Positions 34,071-43,500 of a DNA stretch of 64,000 bases are shown here, one piece after another. Source of the stretch: Hymenoscyphus infarciens (lineage: Eukaryota > Ascomycota > Leotiomycetes > Helotiales > Helotiaceae); NCBI GenBank assembly GCA_001414345.1, contig LLCB01000054.1:124001-188000 (forward strand), given 5' to 3'. The notes under the pieces are model-generated. The model saw nothing but the letters and a program-made list of their open reading frames with translations, had not been told where the DNA came from and did no database searches. Position numbers and translations under genes: made by a program. Each line of letters starts with the position of its first letter. The first letter of the stretch is position 1.

Positions 34071-36689
34071 GGTATATTTGAGGTTATGAATTAATACATA
34101 CTTTGTATGGGAAGATGAGAAGAGTCCACCTGCTTCCATACTTGTATATGATGTTTAAGTGGGTCAAGTCCACAACGTCTGTCGAGAAAGAGAAAATAGA
34201 TAGAGGAACCAATCGCTAGTATAAAACAGACCCTACTCGCAGCCTTCCATCCTCAATTAATCCTCACACCATAGATGGCATGGGGGGTGCTTCTTTGAAA
34301 TCCAAAGGCCATGAACCTTTCACGGTGGAAATGTGCTCGCGAACAAAATCTCGCAGCCTTGAAATTTTCAGAAACCCTAGCGAGCACTTCAAGATGCTTA
34401 CACAAGTTATACTTTCGACAATAACTCAAAATTCGACGGCAAACCACTGGGAAAATTTCTACAAGATCATCACGAGGTCTTTCTAATTGGACCTACCAGT
34501 CGGTCTACGTGTTTGGCACGTTTGTACAGGTACGTGTGTGCAAAAAGATCCACTTACTGCCTTGTAGGCAGATGGATCCTTTTGGTATATTCGGAGGTCT
34601 TTTATTATTCCATCGGCACAGTCTGGATTGGCTTCTAGATACATATAGAGTTGAGCACGCGACTCGTGGGGATGAGGCCGGTTGAGAGTTTTTCGAGGAT
34701 TCGTTCCGTCATAGACTATTCCTCTCAAGTCTATGGGGTTCATCGAGTAGAAAGGCTGGTATCTGTCTCAATATCTTCCCGATTTCAGGGTACCACGACA
34801 GTGACATATTCTCAGGTTAATAGCGTCTTACTTATTGCTCATCGTCACCTCCTAGTCTCTACTCCATCACAGCCTCTCTTCCCCTTCCAGCTAAAATAGC
34901 CCAAAGTCCCCCTCAGTTAAACTCCAGTTCCCCCCAGGAACCACAAACCTTAAAAGTTCGATAAACAAGTCAAGCCTCAATGGAGAAATATGTTCACAGA
35001 AGCACTTGGTTCAAAACATTACCTAGACGAGTGCGGGTTTGGGGGTTTAATTGTTTTTTCCAAGAGGTGGGGAGAACAGTCTAGAGTCACTTAATGATGA
35101 GATTGGTAATGAGTTTTTCAAAACTACTTTTTGTAAGAATGGCTCGCAGAAGCATAATGTCGCTTCGACTTCAAAGAGGCTAGTATAAATATATTCTTCT
35201 TATTTGAAGATATAGTTGAATATACTATATTTAAGAGATAAAGAGATAAAATTGCTATTACCAAGGGTACGAAGACACGGATTTTACTTGCTCTAGAGGT
35301 ATTTGCTCTGGGAGTTATGGAAAGATTATGTTAAGCTACTATGTGAAGAAATTCTATGATAAAATCATAGCACAAGCTAATTCTTATAAATACAAACACT
35401 AGTCATATAGCAAGACCCGAAGTTTACACTTTCCTAAGAGACAACTGCGGAGTTGACTGTACATGAGCAAAGATCTCACCTTCCTTGAGGAGACATTACT
35501 AGAAGAAAGTCTAGAAGTTGAGGTACTTTGATATTTATTATTTAGGTAGAGGTGTGTATATATTTCCTTTTGGATAATACTTTAAAATTCGACAGCATTT
35601 TAAACACGTTTATCGTTTAAAAAAAGGCAGGCCACCTTCTTCTTCATTGTTTATAGGGTGGTTATTACGAGAATGTTTTAGCTGTAAAACACAATACTCT
35701 GGAGATCGAATTCTTAAGCTGGTTTGACTTTCTCCTAGACTCCCCTGGACTTTCTTTTAAATTTCCCAATTATGTACTGGCAGCACCAGAAATTATCCTA
35801 AATGCAGCCCTTCCTAGTTTTCTGGCAAAGAAGACGAAGCTATTACGAGACATCGCTCATCTCTGGGTTCTCCCGCTCATGAAACTTCCTTAACAAATTG
35901 AAGATTCTTCGGGCAAACTTCCTGCGGTCTAGTGGGAGGTATCGAAATATGGAAGCTTCTTGTGATTTTTAACTGTCTCTCATCTATATTCAAAACTACT
36001 AGTATAAGTTTTCATTTCTTCCCCTGCTTCCCCCTCAAAGAAGTTCAAACAACTTATAATTAGTTGTCGAATCGAACGACTACAAGCTTCATGCTGGTTC
36101 AGTTAGAATAGAGGGAGATTACTCGGTTTATGCTTCGTAGATATTTAGGCGTTTCTTTCGTTTCGTTATTCAGTTGAGATATATACTCATAACACCAGAT
36201 TAATTAAAGGTTTAGTACATTACTGAGACTCCTCAACCAGCAAACTGCGTTCCGGATTTCTTTATCAAGGAGGCACAGTTCACGCTATTTGGTTTAAGTA
36301 GTTTCACTGTTCTTTGATGAGTTTTTTTATATAAGAAGGTTTGAGTAGTTTGATATGTATAGGTTTGTGTAAAACCTTCTTTCGACGTTAACCTAGAATT
36401 CGACAGTAAATCCCTTCTAAGTATCTTGAAAAGATCCACCCATTTCCAAAAGATTCTCATACGACCAGGTAGGACGAGAAAGATTCCAACCGTACTGATA
36501 ACATCCCCGATTTCTATCTCGTAACCCTGGACATTGAAGAGTTTGAGGTTAGTGTGGCGATGAGTGAAAATTGTAATAAATAATGTTGAGAGTTGGATCC
36601 TTGAAAGAATGATAATTATAGTGAAGATGTTGATGGTTCTCTGGCCAAGGGAAGGTGTTGATAATAAAGAATTAATCAGCAAGTCTTCT
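34071..36689. other. Gene-poor stretch
   Basis: About 2.6 kb without a secure gene. It includes an uncertain exon-like frame at 34483-34743 (-). A 45-residue coding-like piece on the minus strand within 36420-36560 reads EIGDVISTVGIFLVLPGRMR, then FWKWVDLFKIL, and is not extendable. From about 35150 to 35650 the DNA is AT-rich and unremarkable. Confidence 0.4.
34483..34743 (-). other. Possible exon or gene fragment
   Basis: A minus-strand frame of 86 codons reads like protein (NRPHPHESRAQLYMYLEANP, then DCADGIIKDLRIYQKDPSAYK) up to a good donor GCA|GTAAGT near 34548. A second coding-like minus-strand frame (CRRILSYCRKYNLCKHLEVL) lies at 34253-34447, but I could not find a splice that joins them in phase. 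The family is not recognised. It may be a small gene with an unseen intron or a fragment. Confidence 0.3.
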
Positions 36690-36912
36690 AGAGCTTTTTT
36701 GACCTTTTTAGGTTCATTAGTACTTGAATTTAAGCCTTACGCTAGCTGTCATTCTATCGTTTTTTTAGACTTTATTCTGTTCTTTACTCCCCCTCCACTA
36801 ACTAGAGGTTAAACCTGAACCTTTTTTTGGTACAATACCCGCACGATTTTATGGTTCCCAGCTGTCAGAAATAACCTCTAATTAGAGGGAGGGAGAGTAC
36901 AACTATAGTCTG
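36690..36912. repeat. Dispersed repeat, copy A (interrupted by a MITE)
   Basis: Shares AGAGCTT, CCTTTTTAGGT, GCTAGCTGTCATT, TTTTTTT and AGACTTTATTCTGTT, in that order, with copy B at 38436-38603. Copy A has a shorter middle (about 40 bp less). It is split at a TA by the 112-bp element at 36786-36897, after which the likeness to copy B resumes for about 14 bp. Confidence 0.7.
36786..36897. mobile_element. 112-bp Stowaway-like MITE nested in copy A
   Basis: The left end CTCCCCCTCC, then CTAACTAGAGGTTA, pairs with the right end TAACCTCTAATTAG, then GGAGGGAGAG, as inverted repeats of about 25 bp. It is bounded by TA at 36784-36785 and 36898-36899. The ends resemble the CTCCCTCC termini of Stowaway/mariner MITEs. 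The uninterrupted copy B has a single TA at the matching point, which shows the pre-insertion state. It is non-coding. Confidence 0.82.
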
Positions 36913-36977
36913 GAGCTTGCTTGCAGCCCGGCCAAGAGTAATGTCTTTTCCCACCATCTTTTGCCATAGTGGTGGAA

Positions 36978-38194
36978 TCATGGTGTTCGTAAAGGTGAGA
37001 TACAGGTTGTTTCTCGTCCTCGAACCTGTGATCGCATGCGAGGAAAAAACAAACGATCCCAAAGTGATTATTACCTGATGTTCCCATAAATCCTGTTTCT
37101 CGAACGCTAATCCACATTCTGGGCAATCGACTTTGACTGTTTCCTTGGGTGCTTGGTAAATGTGACAAACCCAGAGGATTGTCCCCAACCCAGGGGAAGA
37201 AGTTAAAAACCTAACACGTTCTTCATCTGACGAGTTTTAGGGACTTTTGGCATAGGCTCGCAAGGTGTCTGCGGCGCAATTCCAACTAACTGATCGACGA
37301 GAAGTTTGTACTCGGATTCTGGACTCGAGGAATGCCTGGTGAAAGACCAATGTCTTGTGATGTTTAATGTATTTGGATTCCTAGCTGGGTTCGTTTTCGA
37401 CGTCAAGATAGAGCCGCATTCACAGGTATACCCAAGTCCGTCGAAGTGTGTTTCTAAGAGTTTATTCGGAGGCATGCCAGTCGGGGGTAAAAACAAAGAT
37501 TACACTGTGCCGCAAGTAAATCGCCAGTCGAACTTGAATCCCTCGCTCTGGACACAAAGGGATACAAGTTCTCTCTGCCTGAGTTCAAAACTTAACAGCA
37601 ATCCAGATCTGATTCCTTCTTCACTCTATGCAGAATGTTTTGGAGACTGCTCATGTTTTTGATCTTCTCTCGCATTTGCAAGGAGTTCCCCGCAAATACT
37701 GATATAAGGAGCCTCAGGATTTGCGGAGCGATGTTGGATTGAACGGCAATGTTTTCCCCACATGTGGATGTACAGACTGTTCTCTTAATTCACCGTAAAA
37801 AGGATAAATAAGCACTGATTTTAAGCTAACCTAAACTCACTTGAAACTATCATTTTGGTAACAAAAGTTTATTATAACTGTAAAAAATCCCTATAACTTT
37901 AAACAAGGGTAATATACTTTTACGGTGAATTAACCTAACAGTCTCTACTCACTTCCAGAAAGGTTTCTGATGACCGCCATCAGGATGCATGATCCCCTTC
38001 TCTTTCCTTTTGTCTCCTATGTTTCGGCGAAATTCAACTTCGTCCGGACCCCAAGTCCCGGCACGATGTTTCATGTTTTTGCCAACAGTGCTTGGCTTCA
38101 CACCTAAAAGCAATACCTTAGAGCCTATTGGCTCAGGGACAGCGTCAGCACTTTCCTCTGCCGATCTGTCAGTTCCCATGAAATTCCCTCTCAT
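36978..38194 (-). pseudogene. Unresolved or broken multi-exon gene with Cys/His fragments
   Basis: Several minus-strand pieces are clearly protein-like. From 38194 one reads SKVLLLGVKPSTVGKNMKHR and continues to HPDGGHQKPFW before a donor GTGAGT (37953). One at 37620-37760 contains APYISICGELLANAREDQKH. Another at 37500-37590 has GFKFDWRFTCGT. One at 37250-37460 has ETHFDGLGYTCECGSIL. The piece at 37075-37225 has ILWVCHIYQAPKETVKVDC and then PECGLAFEKQDLWEHQ. The Cys/His spacing suggests a zinc-binding region. Some joints cannot be made in phase, so I cannot decide between a living gene and a remnant. A MITE (37773-37945) lies in the first intron. Confidence 0.4.
37773..37945. mobile_element. 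MITE family copy 1 (about 173 bp)
   Basis: Terminal inverted repeats of about 26 bp share AGACTGTT and TTAATTCACCGTAAAA. TA flanks both sides (37771-37772 and 37946-37947). A second copy lies at 56303-56473 in the same orientation, with long blocks of identity (AAAAAGGATAAAT, AAACTCACTTGAAAC, CTTTTGGT, AAAGTTTAT, AACTGTAAAAAA). It is non-coding and lies in the putative first intron of the minus-strand gene at 36978-38194. Confidence 0.85.
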
Positions 38195-38435
38195 GAACTG
38201 GCCAGACAGAAAGTAGGCGGTCGCTGCGCCCATCCAATGGCTTAGCCAGCTCAAAACGTAGCGCAAGCAACTTTGCAAGCTGGCGAGTATCAACTGCTGC
38301 CGGGGCTGGGAAAATGGTTTCGAGGCTCTATAGCTTTCTTGGGAGGAGGGATTGCCGCGAGAGATTGGTACAAACCGTGAACAGAAAAAGTGTATAATCC
38401 TAGTATAGACTTTTAAGGGGGTTTTTTTAACTTTT

Positions 38436-38603
38436 AGAGCTTATTTTAACCTTTTTAGGTCCTTCTACCTATTATTACGCCACTTTCCACTACTGCTCAC
38501 TACCTCTAGGCCTTAATTATGAGTTTTTTTTGTTACAGCTAGCTGTCATTTTATCTTTTTTTTTCAGACTTTATTCTGTTTTTTATAACCATAGCCTATA
38601 CCT
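38436..38603. repeat. Dispersed repeat, copy B (uninterrupted)
   Basis: The longer partner of copy A at 36690. It keeps the intact junction CTGTTTTTTATAACCATAGC where copy A carries a MITE. It has no clear terminal inverted repeats of its own, so its class is unknown. The rest of 38195-39192 shows no gene. Confidence 0.65.
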
Positions 38604-39192
38604 GACCGAGCCAAGAATGTTTGAACGTTGAAATTGACACCACTATAGCTATACTCAATGAAGGTAGTTTCTCGATTAACGTGGTGTCTGAGTTCTTCGG
38701 CAAGTTCGTCAGTGATTATATTAGCATTTATTATTCTTTGCGAAACTCAGTTACCATTCAATTATAATAAAACAACACAAGTTTACTAGCCGCTGAATGA
38801 GTAGACACAGGCTTAAAAGGATGGTATGAAACGGCATTTCATTCCTCATATACCGCGCTACGTGAAATCCAAGTGATACATATATAATGTTTTCACACAG
38901 AAGACAATTTTGATACGTATATGCGTGAGAATGTTACCTACAGCACTACTGTAGAACTATAAACCATGAAGAATCAAGCCAATCCTTGTGGCAACCTACC
39001 ATCGAATCCCCTCATAAATCATTGTTTTAACAGCTGGTTTAAACATAAAAAAAGAGAACGAGGTGCAAGATTGACACTGAAAGGATAATTCATTTGTTAA
39101 CACTCAGGAGAGTTCCAAATTACTGACTGAGTCTACATATCAATTTCCAAGCGCAATTATTTCCAAATTTACCACTACACCCCAAACAAAAG

Positions 39193-40519
39193 CTACTTGC
39201 TCCTTGCCATATAAGTCCAATGAGACTTCGCATCTTTAATCAAAGTCCGCATATCCTCAACATCATTATTCGCTCCTGGCCCAAATCCCCCATCAACCCC
39301 TCTATTGACCATTCCACTCTCCAAACTCTTCACCGCAAATTCCTTGGCCTTCACTACGTCACCGACTGCGTTATAAGCCAACGCAGCGAAAACATAGCTC
39401 ATCGGTTTCGAAGAATCCAGCTTTTCCTCGTCGTAAAGTTCCATTAACCATTCCGCCATTTCTGTGGTAGCATACGACTTCTCACTCCAATCTGCTAAAG
39501 CGTCGTGGATGTATCTGATTTGTTGGATTCTGTTGTCTGAGACTTTTATTCCTCCCTGGGACTTGGAGCAGCAGGGGCATGTGCATGTGAATCCCCAGAC
39601 TTCGAGGAGGTGTTCTTGTCGCTCTGCGCGAGGGCGGAGGAGAGAGATGTAATTGATAGTGATCTCCTCACCAGCCTGGATGGTACGTGATGCGTGGGTG
39701 GATTGTATCAAAGTATTCGCATCATTGAAGTACATTGCATTTGGTCTGCAATCATGATTCATAAACTAACAGGAATCAGCTTGCACTTTTGATTTCAAGT
39801 TTCGGGAAACTCACAGCTGTTTGGGGATAAATCACAAAATGCTCATACCCTCCGAATTCCCCGAAAAAGGAATTTGTATTGGCCCTCCCCATGATCTCGT
39901 CCCCCTCAGTATGAGCAGCCATCGCCATGAACTCCACTTGGGTCTTTTTTGGTAATCGAGAGGCGGCGGCGCGTATATATTGATAACCCGCAGCTGAATC
40001 CAATGGAAAAGCATCACTTTGATAAACTCCCACGGGAGTCTCTGCCATTATCACATCTCCGAGCTCCAGTTTCCTGGTTGCAAAAAGTCCATTTCCACGA
40101 CCTGCGATATTGCGGACTTCATATGGTGGATTGGAAAACTCGTTTACATGGGTGGGTAGTTCTTTTTTTGTGAAGTATGGTTTGTCAAGGAGAGTGTTGG
40201 CAATTTTTGAGGATGTGAGGAATGATATTCCTCGACCGTTAGCGAAGTTGCTGTTGGTGTAGACGCAATATGTTTCGTTGTTACTGGCTTTGGGCATGCA
40301 TTTCGGTTCTTGTGTCCATGGAACATTTGCTTCCGGTTTCTTCTTCAAGTGACCACACACAGCTCTTCTGTCTTCAAGGATAGCTTGGGAACGCAGTAAG
40401 AGAGTGTCCTTCTCTCTAAAACTGCAAATGTTGTCCAGAGAATTCAGAGTAACTAGCTGGCTAGCCTGTGAAAGAGTAGTACTAGCAAGAACCAACAGCC
40501 CAGTACCCCGGAAGTGCAT
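39193..40519 (-). CDS. SET-domain protein with N-terminal signal peptide
   Basis: SET domains usually methylate lysine using S-adenosylmethionine. Exons 40519-39815 and 39765-39193 (49-nt intron, CTGTTAG acceptor) give 425 residues. SET motifs are present: GRGNGLFATRKLELGDVI, then NHDCRPNAMYF just after the splice, GEEITINYI and a Cys cluster FTCTCPCC like a post-SET zinc site. The N-terminus from the ATG at 40519 (MHFRGTGLLVLASTTLSQAS) is a classic signal peptide. It is followed by a segment with spaced Cys (NICSF, VCGHL, KCMP, YCVY). A longer start at 40591 adds 24 residues ahead of it and would bury the signal. Similar SET proteins with predicted signal peptides occur in ascomycetes, as far as I recall; their substrate is unknown. 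Confidence 0.85.
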
Positions 40520-43500
40520 GTTGAAGCTCGATGAATTGAAAAAATTATGACGGAGTAAAAATTGATGGAATAGACGTTTTGGAAGAAACATGGGGGGAGC
40601 TTCTTACTTTTGAAGCATGTTGACCCCAGGAATGTCTAATGTTTCAACTTTGTCTGATGATGTCGCTTTGACGAACAAACCAACCAAGTGTAAGCGTCGA
40701 AACACCATTGCGAGGACACTCAGATGGTGGTCGGACTTCACGTGATTTGATTATTATGCGAGTCTTTCTTTCAGAGTAAGACTGAGCTTCAATCACGATG
40801 ACCTCTCGAAAGCTAACTGCTGGTGTTGGAAAAAGGAGATGATAATCCTCAACTCAACTCTAAATTTCCTAAAAGTTCCTTCGGAGATAACAATAGCCTC
40901 AACAAAGAGTCAGTAAAAGGCAGAAGTTCAACCCTCTTCTTTCTGTTTGTTCTCCAGCTGGTTGAATCCGAGTTAGCGAGAACCAGAGAAAGAAATAAAG
41001 AGCGTTTCAAATTCCAAGTAACGAACAATAAGGAGGAGAAGAGGATAAAACCTGATGGAGTGCTCTTGATAACATCGCTCTTCTTTTGCCTGATAAGATG
41101 GCTGAAATCGAACCTATCGGTAATAATATCTATAATCAGCCATCATCATCGAGGCTACAAAACTTCGTGGCTACAATTGTCCTAACAAACCTAAAAAGAT
41201 TTAAGAGAGTACTTTCAGGAATAAATAAACTTATGTTACGAATTTTGAGTAAACAATTAAGGCAATCGTGTACATATCTTTTGATTTTGCTCAGTCACAA
41301 AACCCCCCTCCCGCTTTTTTCACACAACTCGAACATTTCTGTAAGCAACTAAACACGATTAGGAATATGCTGAGAGTGGAAATGATGAATAAAGAGACAA
41401 GTAATCCACATTCCTTATTCTAAATCATGCAAAACTATGGAAATAGATCTAACTATTGAATTTTAACAACTTCGACAAATTGAGCTGAGGCGGAGAGAGT
41501 TGGCATTTCTAAGCTCTCAAGTTTCCAGTGGCCAGAAGCGACGATCGTAAGGTCAGGTATCTAAAGAGATCTCCCGAGGACCGAAGTTCTCAAAAGTAAA
41601 TTGTGACAACCATTTCCCCCCACCCCCGTTGGAGGCCCCTTGGTCAAATCGACAATCATTGAGAATTTCAAAATTGCGCAGCCCCCCTCCTTTTTAGACT
41701 CAAACCAAAGAGTTATAGCATCGCCGAGTAACGTTCGAACCCAACTTTTCAAAAAAGCCTCCTCTTCCCCGCCGTTCATCTCTCCATTCAGCCCACCGGC
41801 TATTGTTTCGATCAGGCGAGACCATAACTAATTTCCTGTTCAAAAAGCCTGTAGAGATGATCCCAACTATAGTATCGATTCAAAGACAAGATCAATATTT
41901 GATTGACTTCCCTAGCTCAAGATATCAAGCCCCATTTCCACCCATTTCCAAAAAGAACTAAAAAGATTCATAGCTTCCGACTCCTGCCAACTGGTTTTCT
42001 CAACCCACTTGGGCAAAGAGTGCGAGACTATTTCATCCTGAGAAAGGTAAGAGAGGTGTCTAAAATTCTGAGAAGAGAGCTACTCGCAGGAACAAAGTGA
42101 TGGGCTGGCATGTGATGATATAACTCACCATCTTCCACATTTCAGAACTAATCACTGGAGAATACTAGCAATTTAGCACGACAGACGCCACATAATAACA
42201 CGTCATAGTCTCAATAATACTCGGGGAAGCGTAAATTGTAGATAGTCGCGCACCCCCTTCGCGGGGTACTTGGTCGGCAACCCATACCATCCACAAAGAG
42301 CTCAGCAGCTGTCAAAAAAGCCACTCAGCAGCAATCCCTCCAAGCTACTGCGTTTCCAGATGTCCTCTGCCGTTGTCAAAATAACATCAATAGGTAAGAA
42401 AATGGTTCTTTACCCCGCACGCCAGTCAATTAAGCTGCGTTCACAAGCCAAAAGGTGTTGAGTAAACCAACTAACAGTAGTGCCATTGTTCAGTTAAGCA
42501 ACACCCGCGGAGATTCTCGACATAACTATTAACAAGAGTTTGAACTGATAGTTGCCTGCACAATGTGCACTTGGTGGATTTCTCAGGAAGCCCTCTCTTG
42601 AAGTCGGAATCCAACACTAGTCAAGATATAAGCCAACTCCATCCCAAAATGGAAAGTCCGGAGGAGGCGTACACAGAAATCCCCGCTTGGTTAAACTAGA
42701 GAATCTGAATTCCTAGTCTCGACTTGCAAATGCAGAAGTGCTTTCATCGTGGGGCCAGTAGTACAGTGCATCAAAAATCCAACGCCTGTTGAGATTCCAA
42801 ATAAATTCGCGCGAATCGTACCAAGAAATCTCCGCTTGGGTAGACTACCAAAGCTCCATGTTTAGTAAATCTCGAGATGTAACGTCATCGAGAATCAACA
42901 GAAGCACATATTTCAAAAGCACTAGCTAACTTGCACCAAGAGAATCTCCCAAAGACATCTGAAAAGGCAAGGACTCCGAGAGAATAAGAGCTGGTGGACA
43001 CAACGACTAGAGAAATACACCAAGATATCTCCTTCCCACCAAGGAAGAGAGACAGCAAGTTTCAAGTGGACAAAATGAGTTCAAAGATTGGACTCATTAT
43101 TGGCTTGGGCCAATAATGACGATACAGGACCCTCTTGATACGAGGCAACCTTTGAGGTTGGCAAGTTGAGACGGGGACAAGATTTTGATAGCGTTGAGCT
43201 AAGGGATTCAGCACCAACGCTAACCCCTAGAACCCACTTGCTAAAGCCCATCGACGAAAACATCATTGATTCGCTGTCGATGAGCCCGAGTGATAAATTT
43301 CCGACAACAGCTTCAACCTTATCGTTAGCAAGAAAAGAGGACGAACCGCCTTACCTCTCCCGCGTCCCGGGATTCACAGATATTCCAACTCGAGGGTTGT
43401 CACATGGTTGGCGCAGATTTTTAATTCAAGGGCATGCTTCCCCGAGTCTCACGACTTGAACACCAAGTGGTGAGAAGAAAGCGTGCGTTACCATAAGGAT

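Noticed and set aside
36233..36682. 149-codon minus-strand frame
   Set aside because: Only about 45 residues look like protein, the rest is low-quality AT-rich translation, and no splice sites extend it. It is recorded as part of a gene-poor stretch.
40823..41352. Overlapping 120- and 88-codon plus-strand frames
   Set aside because: No motif, no splice signals and Lys/Asn-rich translation typical of AT-rich intergenic DNA.
43166..43459. 97-codon frame with mild protein character
   Set aside because: It stands alone without adjoining exons or a recognisable domain; it is mentioned only within the gene-poor region.
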